Source of the DNA: Macrolepiota albuminosa
Taxonomy: Eukaryota > Basidiomycota > Agaricomycetes > Agaricales > Agaricaceae
Reading direction: 5' to 3'
NCBI GenBank assembly: GCA_027475525.1
Contig: JAMWFC010000087.1
Coordinates: 577,791-641,790, forward strand
DNA length: 64,000 nucleotides
In this document: positions 1 to 11,750 of the stretch, piece by piece
How the letters are laid out: each line of letters begins with the position of its first letter
How positions within the stretch are numbered: position 1 is the first letter of the stretch
Program-made: the position numbers and the translations under genes
Notes under the pieces: generated by a model
The model's database searches: none
Told to the model about the DNA's origin: nothing
What the model saw: only the letters and a program-made list of their open reading frames with translations

Positions 1-2074
1 ACCCTGCCCTCCCGTATCAGGGCCGTCTCTCCAATGACGAGAGGGACACCGTCACTTATGGTGTGGGTCCCAGACGTGCCTATCTCGACATCCAGAGCGT
101 ATACCCGAATGTCGCCTACCCTCCCCGCCCGGTGCCGGGGAGCGTCGCCGACATGGACACCATCATGAAGTATTGTAATTTTTCTGCAAACAAGGTTTGT
201 TTGCTCCTTTCGGCCCTTGCTCCTCTCACCAGCACCCCCAGTACGTCCGAGATTGCTTGGAGGTCCTTCGCATAGGCGGAGGACTCGACAACGGACGAAG
301 AACACGGAGAGGAAACACCGACGATTGGAAATACATTTATACAGAAGTTAATGCGACTGAGCTCCAGCACGACCTCGCTCTGGATACGCCCCGACAACCA
401 CTGGGTGTCCCCACCGGCGGCGAACACGACCCCGATGCAGGTCTCGTCAAGAAACGCAACACCCCCTTGGAGACGCATGTCGTCCTCCCCGCACCAAAAC
501 GGTACCGACCCTCCTCGTCCCTCCAGTCGCCCTGCGACCCAGAGAACCCAAGGATATTCCACATGTTCTGGACCGGTCCATTCACAGACAAACCCTACCT
601 CGCGCTGCTCTCTTTCCTCTACACCCAAAACACAGGTATCCACCTCCAGCAGTGGCCTGACACCGCGCGCGTGTGCCGCCCGCAATTCTGGCTGTGGATC
701 AATCCCGGGCCAGCCGCGTCCGTCCCGAACCCGTCGGCGTACCAAGACATGTACGCACAGCTCAAGACGAGCCCGTGGGCATCGCCCTTCCTCGACCCGC
801 GCTTCAAAGACGTCATCAAGTTCAAGCTGTGGAACACCACCGAGCAGCTCGACGGCGTGCCGGAGATCAAAGACGAATGGCGGAGCTTCAAGACCCTCTT
901 CAACTCGGGCGGACACGTCATCAGTGTCCCCCACGACAAGAAAGACGTTGATGCCGGATCAGATAGCGGCACTGCCGGTTCCACCACTTCGTCGGGGACG
1001 ACGACGACGATAAAGAAAAGCGGCGACGAGGACGATATGCTTAAACGTACCGGCTCAAAGTCGTCCTCGTCGTACGACCGGCTGTCGGTCATACTCTCCG
1101 ACATGGCGCGGTTCATACTGTGTCACCGGTTCGGCGGGATATACCTCGACGCGGACACGATATTCCTGCGCGACTGGGAGGAACTGTGGGGGTGGAAAGG
1201 CGCGTTCGCCTACCGCTGGTCGAGGCTTGAGAAATATAACACCGCGGTGCTCAAGATGCACAAGGGGAGCGCGCTTGGCACGTTTTTGTTTAGGACGGCG
1301 CTGAAGAATGGCTTGGATTTTCATCCGATGAGCGTTAGTCGATATACCGCCGATGCGTACCTCGAGCCACTCCTCCTCAGGCTCCCTGATGCACTTTTTG
1401 ATTCGGCCTGGTTGAATACGGAGAATTATCAGAGAGATAGACCCCCCCAGCCGTATTTCACAGAGTTTGTCTTCGTCCTCTTCGTTCCCTCTTTTCTCTG
1501 ATCTTGGGGTTTTTGATAGGTTTGCAGACTTTTTTGATACACCCGCGCAGAACAGCGCGGCGCCACAGGCGCTAGGGTTTGATGGATTCTTCAAAGGAGC
1601 GTATTCGTACCATTTCCACAACTTTTGGTGCGTTTGTTTCTTGTTTCTTGTTTCTTTTTCGTTTTTCCTTGTGCAAGGTTCTCATGCTCTTGCCGCATCA
1701 TCATCATCAGGTGGAAACCGTTTGACCCCTCGCGGAACTGGCCAGACCTCGGACCGCGCTTCAAAGCAGGCGAGGCTGCCGCACGCGCTGCGCTCCGACG
1801 CGAGCGGGAGCGCGAGCGCTCGCGTGGGTACGGAAGCGGAAGTGGGAGTAAAAGCGGAAGCGGAAGTGGAAGCGGACGCGCACGCGGATACGGGGACGGA
1901 GAAGGGGGAGGGGAATGGGAAGAGGAGGAGGAGGAATGGGAATGGGAAGAGGAGAGAGAAGAGGAGGCGGCGGATAAGCGTGATTTGGATTGGTCGACGG
2001 TGTTGAAGAGGACGTTTGAGGCGTATGTGCGTGGGGAACGACCGAATATGTATGGAGAGTGGTTGGTTTGGTAG
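1..2074 (+). CDS. GT32-type glycosyltransferase, 5' partial
   Basis: The gene enters from the left edge in the frame beginning at base 3. Exons are <3-194, 242-1464, 1520-1627 and 1711-2074, separated by 47, 55 and 83 bp GT-AG introns; the spliced part encodes about 628 aa. The diagnostic block is GGIYLDADTIFLRDW (about 1135-1180): a DXD motif that in this family binds the metal and nucleotide-sugar, preceded by a helix (LSDMARFILCHRF) usual in GT32/OCH1-like enzymes. The last exon carries KPFDPSRNWPDLGPRF and then a Gly/Ser and Glu/Arg-rich tail. GT32 enzymes act in the Golgi on glycans or sphingolipids; the acceptor here cannot be read from sequence. The first intron acceptor could also be at 232 (38 bp intron). 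The N-terminus, including any membrane anchor, lies outside the window. Confidence 0.82.
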
Positions 2075-4474
2075 GGTAGGGTGTGTGGGTTGCGGTTGGG
2101 GTTGGGTTGGGTTTTTGGGTTTGCGTTGCGTTGCGTTGCGTTTGGGTTGGGGTGGGGTGGGGTGGGGTTGTGGAGTTGTGAGGGAGCGGAGGGTGGTTGG
2201 AGAACCCCCGCCCGCCCTCGAATTCCTACGGCGTGATATTACATTGTATCATCCCCCTCGCCGCTGTTTTACAAGCGGGGACAAATTGTTTGGTGGATCC
2301 GTGGATGCGTGGACGAGTGGTTGTTGTTATTGTGGGTCGTGATTGCGGTTGCGGTTGCGAATACGTGAATTTGAACGTGAACGTGAAAGTGAAAGTGATA
2401 TATATATAATAGATGAATTTTTGTAGTCACCCCGGGTAGGGATTGTTTTTTTTTTCTGTGGTTTGTCGTGCGTGCGTGCGTGCGTAATTGTAAGTACTAT
2501 GTATGGTGAAAATATCTCGAGCTCTAGGTTTTTTTTTACTATTTTTACTTTTTTCTTCGGAGGGGAGGGAAGGGTTTTTTTGTGGTATTTATTGAGTCGT
2601 AGTGTAAGTATTTATGTTGATGTGATACAGTCAGTACCTTTTGTTCGATGTGTTTGGTGAGTTTTGTGGTTCTGAGGATTCAGATTGATGAATTGATGGT
2701 GGTTAGTTAATTCCTTGATTCCGTTTGGCCATGGAACACAAATAACATATAAAGGAAGAAAGAGCAAAGAGCAAGAAGAGGAGAGGAGAGTGATTGATGA
2801 AGAGAAACGCAAAAGAGAGCCTACGAAGAGTAAAGAAAACAGAATAATCGTGTCGAAATTGCGATTGATGAAAGCAGCTATGGAGAACTACAAGGAAAAC
2901 AGTTGTATATTGTATCTGCAGACGAGGAAGAAAGAAAACCGACAAACTCGACGAAAACTGATGATTGCGAGCTGAAAGTCACACCCAGGTCACACGTCAA
3001 AATACGCCCCTCGTTAGGGATGCCAGGCACTCAACTCCAATTGTAAACATGTTTTTGTACCGTCGTGGAATGGTGAATAATCCGGGCTGGGTCTCATGGG
3101 GTGTATGGTGAGTTAGTATATCTATAATGCGCGTTGCTCAAGGGGAGAAAATTCCTTGTTTCAGTGTTCAGTGTCCAGTGATCCTTCTGTGAGCTCTCCC
3201 GAACGCAGGTTGTGCTGTGACCACCGGTCCTCCGCAGCGCCTGTTTCGTGGTCCATGGTCTCCTGTCGGTGTTGCCTTTATTACCCTCCTCGTCCTCGTC
3301 CTCCCCCGTATGCCTCTTGCACCTCTGTTCTCACCACCCTCCTTCGTCTCGGTTGTTTTCTTGATCTTATTCTGACGGTCCCGGTTGCGGTTATTGTGTG
3401 CGATTTTTGCCTGTCTTCGTGAACGCTCTCCCCCCCCCCCCCGCCGACTTTCTCCAGGTTGGCCGTAGCCTCTAGTCCTGCCTTTGTGCCAAGTAGTGTT
3501 CCCAGCTCCGTGTATTCGTCTGCTTCTTTCATGTTTTTTAGTACTCGTCGTATCTAGGGCATGTTTTAATAATGTGTTCCCAATATTATCTATGAAAGTT
3601 AATGATTTGAATTGTATCAAGGCTGAAAATTCAAAACGTCTATATCAAAAAGTCAAGTTTCAATTTGTTGTCAATGAGCAAGTTGAGTAATACATCCTCT
3701 TTATTCTTTTATTTCCTTCCCACATGGGTCGCTGATTCTTCTGAATCACTTTTTATTCAGGCCCTTGTTCACCGTAATCTTGTTGTGAATGTTTTCTTCG
3801 TTGGTACCGTCTGCTCCGTGATATAATTGAAGCAAAGGATTCGGCACCGGATGATCGACCCGTTCGATCAAACCAACCACCTGAGTTCTGAACCTTCCAG
3901 GGTCTTCTCCGGATCCGAGCTCCTCTACGTTCTTTTCTTCGCTAAACCTCGGCCCCCACTCGCATCATCTAAATGAATGGAAGACGAATATGACATATGG
4001 ATCTGCTCCTTCTTTTATCCAAAACTGCGTATATCCAGAAGATGGAAGTTCGAGTACAAGGAAGCGCAGGGAAACACGGCCCAAAACGCGTCCGCATTCC
4101 TTCCGTTCCTCCCCTGCAGACTTACATCTCCGGATCCGAGCTCCTCTACCTGCTTGACACGTTCTTTTCTTCTCTAAACCTCGGCCCCCACTCGCATCAT
4201 CTAGATGAATGGAAGACGAGTATGACATATGGATCTGCTCCTTCTTTTGTCACCACCTGTCCCTTGTCACCTGTACTTGGCATGTGCCACTTCATTAAGC
4301 CTAAGTCTGCTCCACTGTATGGGCTATGTTCTCTTCTATGTTCTCTCTATACCCTTGACACTATCACAGTACACCTTCTTCGGCTACCTTCTCTGAATTC
4401 TGCAAATCTGCCTGCAAATCACAGGGGCGTTTTGGCGGGACGCGGCCGGTCCGTACGAAGACTTTAGCATCGGA
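2075..4474. other. Intergenic, low complexity
   Basis: There is no convincing gene. About 2090-2175 is G/T-rich (runs of GGTTGG, GCGTT and GGGGT), about 2390-2410 is a TA run and 2468-2485 a GTGC run. Open frames at 2715-2975 and 3168-3620 lack recognisable domains. A C-run occurs at about 3430. Confidence 0.6.
3906..4248 (+). repeat. Diverged direct repeat, two copies of about 110-120 bp
   Basis: Copy 1 (about 3906-4017) and copy 2 (about 4127-4248) share CTCCGGATCCGAGCTCCTCT, then CTCGGCCCCCACTCGCATCA, then GACATATGGATCTGCTCCTT. Copy 2 has about 10 extra bases after CTCTAC and several substitutions. This is an old local duplication in the upstream region of the GH127 gene. Confidence 0.8.
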
Positions 4475-4480
4475 TATAAA
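4475..4480 (+). promoter_or_regulatory. Probable TATA box of the GH127 gene
   Basis: TATAAA sits 51 bp upstream of the ATG at 4531, inside GGATATAAAAGTCC. The position suits a short 5' leader. It is read from sequence only. Confidence 0.5.
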
Positions 4481-4530
4481 AGTCCATACGGAATGTGCGA
4501 GAACGAGATCTTTCTATTGTAAAGATTGAA

Positions 4531-7500
4531 ATGGTTGGAGTTGCGAAAGCACTGCTGGGTCTTCTCTGTCTCGCCGTTCCTGCGCAGGTTCTCGGCCAGC
4601 GTGAGTGCGACTATAGCTCGTGGTACAAGTATAATCTTGACTGGTTCCTGATCAATCGTGCAGTTGCGCCAAAGAAGTTCCTCACGATACCGCTTGGAAA
4701 AGTCAGGCCTGCGGGATGGCTTATGGATCAGGTACCAGAGCAGAGGTCGTAGGGTTTCGATCCGGGAATGACGAATCTTCCCTTTGCAGCTTCTTGTTCA
4801 GACTAATGGCCTGGCCGGGCATTTGCATGAATTCTACGACTAGTAAGGAATGTACTACAGGTATATCATAGCTTGATTTACCCAGGGCAACCAAGTGTCT
4901 CGCAGACCGATTGGATGGGGGGACCATCGTACTATTCAAACCTTGAAGAAGGTCCGTAGCTCAGTCTTCTATGGCGTTCGACAACACTGAGACGGATATC
5001 CCAGCTGGGAGCTATTGGTTTGTTCGTTGATTCCTTGTCCTATCTCTCCCAGTCTACAAATACATGACAGAACGCAATGGTCCCTAACGGTGTACTCGCT
5101 AACAGCTCAGCCATAAATGCGAGGACATCGGCATTTTTGTCTTATGTCTTGGACCACCAGGATTCTGAAGGCTGGCTTGGACCAGAGGTTGGTACGAACA
5201 AACCACGCTATCTCTGGGGAAGGTTCGATGAGCTCTGTCTCCGCACAACCACGCCAACTAATTATTTTGTATGATGTAGGTATCCTTTCCTTTTCGGTGC
5301 TATCCAGATGACGGAATTCGACCCTTCGTTGACGGACTCGGTCGTCTCCGCTATGTACAAGTTCGTAAATCTGGCGAACTCGATGCTTAAGGCAGGTGAG
5401 GGTGTCGAGGATTGGACTGCGACACGCTGGGAAGACTTCGTAATTTCATTGCAATGGTAAGGACGGATAGCGGGATGTAATGGAGCTGACGAGATGAATT
5501 GTAGGCTTTATGATAACCATCCCAATGGACAAGAGGATCTACTGGTTGATACCATGGAGAGGCTTAAATGGACTGGAGTCCCTTGGGAGAAAGTCTTTTC
5601 AAAGGAGGTCAGGTTCTGCTCTCCGAAAGTCGTGTAGATACTGACATCAGGCCCAGTACTTCCCCACCGGCCCAGGTGAGAGATATATCAATTATCATGT
5701 GGCCTCTAATCCCTCTCTCAAATCGTATTTGCGTAGTTGAAAATATGCGAGTAAGATCAATCGAATTCTTTGTGTATGTGTATTGTTCATACATCTCACA
5801 ACATAGAACCCGTTCAATTTGGCGTTGACCGTTCGTATTTCGGTTCCTTGACATATATAATGGCCTGAAACCACATTCAGTGGCACGGTGTCAATATGGC
5901 TGAGGGCTTGAAAGCTCTGCCTGCGACCTATCGTTTCACACATAACCAATCTGGTGTGCAGAATCTCAGCTCGTATCTGCGTCCTGACTGATGATTCTCA
6001 GACATCGACGTGGCTAGTTCTGGATGGGACTTGCTGTTCCAATACCACGGACGACCCTCAGGGATTTACGCAGCAGACGAATACTTGGCGGGGCTCGAGG
6101 CAGTTCGAGGGTAAGGTCACGGCTAGTCCATTCTTTTTCTTTCTCTCAAATATCTTCGGCTAGGACGGAGCTTTGTCTGGTTGTTGTAAGTCTTTGTATG
6201 TATTTCCTTGTTCCGTAGACTGAGTTTGTGTTCCCTGAGGAAACTATGTTCTCGTGAGTCTGAAATGTTCTTGGTGAACTGCGCTAATCCTTTTCTTTCG
6301 CAGTGGGTCATATCTCTACCAGGTCATCGGAGACCCCAAGTTTGCCGACAGAGTGAGTTTTACAGCCATTGATCAACTTATCGATCCTGAGATCAACTGC
6401 CCTAGGTCGAAAGGATAACTTACAATGCCCTTCCTGCCACTTTAACAGGATGTGAGTCCCTGAATTATCTTTAATGACTGACGCGTTTCTCACAATAACC
6501 ATAGCTATGTGGTCCAGACAGTATCTGCAAGAACAAAATCAAATCGCTGCCCAGAACATGAGTCCGTGAGTAATTCAGTCTCTGAGCCGCATCGAAATCC
6601 ATGTTCATCAGTCGTTGATTTCTTTAGAAACCCCTTCCCTTTGGATGGGTAAGCTGTTTTATCTCCTTCTTCGACACTGGTAGTGTATATGACGCCTTAA
6701 AGTCCATATTCGAACGTCTTCGGCCTTCAACCAAACTATCCGTCAGTCATAGATATCAAGCACATTCCTATAAAATTGATACCCTCACAGATGCTGCACC
6801 GTCAACCATCCTCAAGGATGGCCAAAGTTCATCACCAATGCATTCCTCACAACCCCGGATAAATTATCACTGGTACACCTCTACCTTGGACCGTTTAGTA
6901 CTTCCGTCACCTTGGGATCTGGTGACCACAATAATTAATTCATATATTTTACGACTGATTTTGACATCACAGGTAATATAGTAACTGCCAATGTCGATAC
7001 TCTGTATCCATTCAGCGATACCCTAACCACTACCATTACGGCCACCTCTGCATTCACTTATTATGTCCGCATCCCAAGCTGGGTTGTCGGTGGTACCATT
7101 TCAATCAATGGCCGTGCTGCGAAAGCGCTTTCTCCCTCCAATGGGCTTCAAGCTGTGGCAGCAGCAGCAGGGACTACTAAATTCCTACTTCACTTACCAG
7201 CAGCGATTACTACAGGTAAGCACTAGCATAGCACAGCCGTATCGCCACTTCTCATCCCAACAGAAAATCGCCCACACGGTTCCATCGCGGTCCATCGCGG
7301 TCCTCTGCACTATGCCTTTGACAGTAAGTCGTCTAACAATTTCTTTCTTCTTTTATTTCTGACCTTTGGCAGTCCCTCGCAGTCAGAAGGTTCTTGCACA
7401 AAATAGTCAGCAACCACTCGCGGTAGACCTTGAGTTTGATGCGACCGCGGACTGGCAATACGCCATTGATCCCGCCACTTTTAAGTTCAAGGATGCACCT

Positions 7501-7784
7501 CATGAGTCCAAAAAACTGCCTTCCCCGGTATTCGATTCTGGAAAGTCGCCTTTATCGATCACCGTCAAAGCATGCCCTATCGATTGGGCAATTGCCGGGG
7601 ACACCTTTGCAGCGCCTCCCCCAACAAGTCCCGCTTGTACAGGGAAACAAAGAACCCTGAGATTGACCCCGTTTGGAGTGAGTGCTTTATTATTCCCTGT
7701 ATACGGTAAATGAAGACATTTCATGTCCAATAACAGACGACGAAGTTGCGAATTGGCGAGTTCCCTGTTTTCAAATCGAAGTGA
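4531..7784 (+). CDS. Secreted GH127-like glycosidase (DUF1680)
   Basis: The predicted protein is 659 aa in 25 exons: 4531-4600, 4664-4731, 4790-4842, 4896-4951, 5005-5021, 5071-5222, 5280-5456, 5505-5607, 5651-5675, 5737-5750, 5807-5830, 5881-5953, 6002-6110, 6164-6185, 6240-6253, 6304-6352, 6406-6451, 6505-6565, 6628-6648, 6703-6741, 6791-6921, 6973-7215, 7264-7323, 7373-7677 and 7737-7784. The lengths sum to a multiple of three. A signal peptide (MVGVAKALLGLLCLAVPAQV) supports the ATG at 4531. Family blocks in order are KVRPAGWLMDQ, LVQTNGLAGHLHEFYDY, NAMVPNGVLA, DNHPNGQEDLL, WHGVNMAEGLKALPA, ETMFSGSYLYQVIGD, VERITYNALPATLTG and CCTVNHPQGWPKF. Other GH127 members are beta-L-arabinofuranosidases of plant cell-wall glycans; substrate specificity here is inferred. 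The intron ending at 4895 uses an AAG acceptor, needed to give FYDYVSQTDW. Confidence 0.88.
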
Positions 7785-8538
7785 AAGAGTGCTCTGCGAA
7801 AAGGTACTAGTAGGAGCTCATACTTTTTCGAATGTTTCTACATGTATGAATCCATCACGACTCAACGAAGAGAATTATACACAAACGACTACAATAACAC
7901 GACACCCAACATGAGTAGGAGTAAGATACATACGTACACTCCCACGCCTCTTGACCCCACAATGTGCTGCCGGCTGAATGAAGATCATCAACAACAATGA
8001 CTTGCTCCCGGCCACGGACCATTTTTCCTAGTCCAAGATATAACATGGTAAAACATGTGGAGCTCTGTGGAGAGCTTTTGAATGAGAGTGAGTAATCAAC
8101 ATAAAATAAATTTGAAAAATATAGATACGAGTGAGACATACGAAATTATTACAATGGCCGATGACGTTATGATAAGCCTGTTTTCGCCGGAAATGCTCCA
8201 AGCTTGCCACTACGAAAAGCTGAAGGAAACGATGTTTGACTTTTCGGATGATGAACATATCAATGTCTCATAATTCAATTGTATATCTTCCTTCTTATCT
8301 TAAACTATGTTTCAGAAAACTCGACCTATGACATTATATGTATGAGTTTTGCATCATATGTCTTAGCGGAATAGTGTACTTAAACATACAGGCACTGAAG
8401 TTCGAATGATCCTTAATTTCGAACTTCAGGTGTGTTCACTTCTGTGATTCTTCTTTACTAAAATATGAATCATCCTTGATTTTTAAACTTCAGGTTTCGT
8501 ATTCGTTCTATTGATTATCGAATATATCGCTTTCTACA
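7785..8538. other. Intergenic, AT-rich
   Basis: No recognisable gene. A 63-codon ATG frame at 8082-8273 (+) is acidic at its end and matches nothing I know, so I do not call it. Confidence 0.5.
8395..8429. repeat. Perfect 12-bp inverted repeat
   Basis: CTGAAGTTCGAA (8395-8406) and its exact reverse complement TTCGAACTTCAG (8418-8429) flank an 11-base loop. A similar AAACTTCAGG recurs at about 8487-8496. It lies just upstream of the copia fragment and may be part of its decayed leader. Confidence 0.75.
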
Positions 8539-10164
8539 ATGCCGCGTCACGTTATGGATCCCATTGTCCACGAATTGACTTCGGATACTCTGCAGTTCGC
8601 GAAGTTCAATGGGACCAATTATCACGTTTGGTCGGACAACATGAAAGCTGCCCTGCAAGAAAAGTCATTGTGGGGAGTTGTGTCTGGTCGTGACAAGTGC
8701 CCACCTGAGCTTCCCAGTGAATACCCAGGTCTATTGACGACAATTTGTCCAACACCGGGCATTCCTCCTGTCACTGTTCGAAAGGATGGTCAAGAATTGC
8801 TTGATGTACTACAATCGAGGGGCTACCAGGCATGGGAACGAGCCAACGACAGATTTGATCGGTGGCTCAGCAAAGACCATGATGCAAGGGTGTTAATTCG
8901 AAACGCAATCGAGTATACCCAACGCAAATCAATTCTCAATCTCAAAAATTCAAAAGCAATCTGGGATCACCTGCATAAATGCTATGTTGATCAGCAACGT
9001 GGGGTAATCGTCCATTGCTGTTATCAGCAATTATATGCCAAGAAATGGGACGGACATACCTCCATGTGTGATCACATATGTTTTTACTTGAATGTACGAC
9101 GCCGATTCATCGAAGCAGATCATAAAGTCGATGACTATGTGATCATAAACGCAATTCTGCTTTCGTTGCCAATTTCCCCCACGTGGGAAGTCATAAAACA
9201 AAACTTGCTGTATCGCGGCAATGCGCTGACTTTGGATAATGTGTCTGCGGAGTTAATGTCAGCCTTCGAGCGCATCACTCTCGAAGACAATTTAACGACC
9301 GAATCATTGGCTTTTCCGTCGGAAGGAGACCAGTTTTCGAGTGGGAGTAAACCGGATACGAAATCTACGAAAACAAAGATAAAATCTAAATCTAATCGCG
9401 AATCCAATCCTGATGGCGTATGTCATAATTGCGGCGAGAAGGGTCATTGGAGCCCTAAATGTCCAAAGCCGAGGAAATCTAGAGGCGTCGGAAATGCCAA
9501 TATACCTATCAACGAGGTCCAAAATCAAAGGCGCGAAATTGGACAAGTATCAGTGGTCCCAAGCGACGAAAATTCGACCTGTTTACTGCTCGCCAGTGCG
9601 GCATCTTGTCATATGATAGCCGACCAATCATATTTCACTGAATATCGTGAAACCGACAATCAGCATATCTTGGTTGGTGGTCTACACAAAGAACCCGTAT
9701 CTGGAATGGGCTCCATCGTTTTTAGGACCTATTCTCCCACTGGTGCTAACGAAATACAACTTCGTGATGTTCTTCATATCCCAAACTTGGGTGCGAACTT
9801 GATTAGTCTGGGGCTCTTGCAACGTGCCGGCGCTACTATCGAAGGTCTTCAATTTGGACTTCGTCTATCTCGGAATGATAAAGAATTCTTGCGGGCAAAT
9901 CTTGTTGGTACTCACGGTACATTATATCGAATTGAATGCACGAAAGTTGGCCACTACGACAATCAAGTTGCATTCATCGCGAGTGAATCGACCATGCGAC
10001 TATGACATTGTCGATTTCGTCATATCAGCCCTCGTGTCATCAAATCGATGATTGATAAAGACCTTATAACAGGGCTTAAAATCAACTCACCTCGCAAATT
10101 CGATCATTTATGTAGTGGTTGTATCCATGGAAAGTCGAGCTATCGAACACCTCGTTTGCTATAA
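8539..10164 (+). mobile_element. Ty1/copia retrotransposon fragment (gag, protease, pre-integrase), inactivated
   Basis: An open frame from the ATG at 8539 to a TGA at 10003-10005 contains a copia-type gag (FNGTNYHVWSDNMKAAL near the start), a CCHC zinc knuckle (CHNCGEKGHWSPKC, about 9421-9464) and a retroviral-type protease remnant. The protease active site, normally D-S-G-A-S-x-H-M, reads A-S-A-A-S-C-H-M, so the catalytic Asp and the following Gly are lost. After the TGA the same frame continues with HCRFRHISP ... CSGCIHGKSSYRTP to a TAA at 10162-10164. This is the HHCC pre-integrase region, and the stop falls where the family has Trp in LWH, consistent with TGG to TGA. No integrase core, reverse transcriptase or clear LTRs follow. 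The element cannot move on its own. Confidence 0.88.
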
Positions 10165-11750
10165 TGCCACTTACACCTAAAATAGAGCTTACCAGCCATC
10201 TCTTAACGATAGTACAAACTGCCCTGCATCCAGTCCCTCTGCGTAAAATAGGGTCCGTATACAAATGGTATCAATAGCTTCCAGACCCTGTTATTCGTCC
10301 CGTCTTCCTCAACACATTATGCATCTTCATTGTGGTATACTCAAACCAGACAGTATAACATCCTGCTTAATTCCAGTCAATTATCTAAAGGTGGCCATCT
10401 TCATCCACATAAATGTTTCGGAGATTGAGATCCTGAGGCGTTAGTATAAGCGGTTCAGAATCATCAAAATGTTCTTTCCCTCTAAAATTCTCAGAGGGTA
10501 TTTCTTTTGGTTTATGCCATTATCTCTGCCACTCATTGAAGAAGTTTGAAAGCTCAGGGTATGAGGTGAATGGACCATGATGAGACTGTACTGCGTCGAA
10601 AACAGGTCATTCGCAAACGTGAGGTCCTTGCACACTGAGTGAACCGGGTGGTGACTTCATACTTTTAAATGTCATCATAAGTACTTTTAAGCAACGCAGC
10701 TGATGAATGTAAAGCCACGTATTAGATATCGAGTATTTACTTACTTTAACACGCTTCTCGAGAGCCCGATGGCACCCCACTGTAATTCTGGTCACGAATC
10801 GTGAACAAACAGTCTGATGAGGAACGTTGGACATTGCTTCTCCCTGAGGTATATCAGTGAATCCCGTGAGTCGGTATGTAATAAATTCCTATATTGTGAC
10901 AGTATTTCTTCAATTAGGCGACAAATGTGTGGTCGTGAAAATCGGCGGTTATACGCGCGATCAAGCTGGAAAGGATCATCCAGCTGCGTGCTGTTGAAGG
11001 ACTAAAGGTTGGTGATAGCGTCATCAAATTGCTAGCGTCTGTCTTGGAGAAAAGTTCGCTCCGTAGTTCACATTCATTTCGACTTGTGTTCATCCCTCTT
11101 GGTTTTAGATATTTACTGCAGTTGCTTACACATGCATCAATATCGGCACAACTGACTCGCCGAACCTGAATTGAGCCAGCCCTGAGGATATCGAGGACTT
11201 GTGAGTTGCAAAGACAGGTGTTAGTAGTTTTCAGAGACTTAACTATGGTAAGGTATGTATGACAGCATGTCCCATTTTTGATCTCCGTATATTTAATGCT
11301 CAATGCTCTCGCGAAACACGTGGCAGGTGTGTCGTTGGCATCATACGTGAACTTTGTCCCTGCTGCAAAGTGGTCAATAGATGAAATCGCGAATCAACGA
11401 CACGGCGAGTGTTCCTCCCTACAAGTTAGCCTAAGTGTCACTACATCCGTCAGGAACTATTTGAAATGAACAGAATTACCTAATGTGCACTCTTTAACGA
11501 GACGACACTTTGTTGAAACTAGTGATGAGCCTGGAAAGCTTCCCGTTGGCAGGCAATAGTGTAGGAGCGAAGAAGTTAACCAAGGTCGTCAGTTAGATAC
11601 AAGTTTATATAGATACAGTCCCTATAGCGTCATGAAAGTGGTCATATAAATCATGATGATCGTAAGTCCCATAAACTGTCCGAATCCAGGAAAGAAGGAA
11701 AAATTCTTAGCACTCATCTGTCATCTCCAGACAGACTCAGTGTCGAATGA
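10165..11750. other. Intergenic, about 1.6 kb without a recognisable gene
   Basis: This follows the copia fragment and probably includes further decayed element sequence. Open frames at 10914-11303 (-) and 10817-11005 (+) contain no domain I recognise. I see no tRNA or tandem repeat. Confidence 0.45.

Noticed and set aside
116..934. 272-codon minus-strand frame over the GT32 gene
   Set aside because: Antisense shadow of a GC-rich exon; the plus-strand frame has the DXD motif and consistent introns.
2090..2175. G/T-rich repeats resembling telomeric DNA
   Set aside because: The units are irregular (GGTTGG, GCGTT, GGGGT) and not the TTAGGG expected in basidiomycetes; genes lie on both sides.
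10817..11303. Overlapping plus and minus open frames after the copia fragment
   Set aside because: Neither shows a motif or credible exon chain; more likely decayed element or intergenic DNA.
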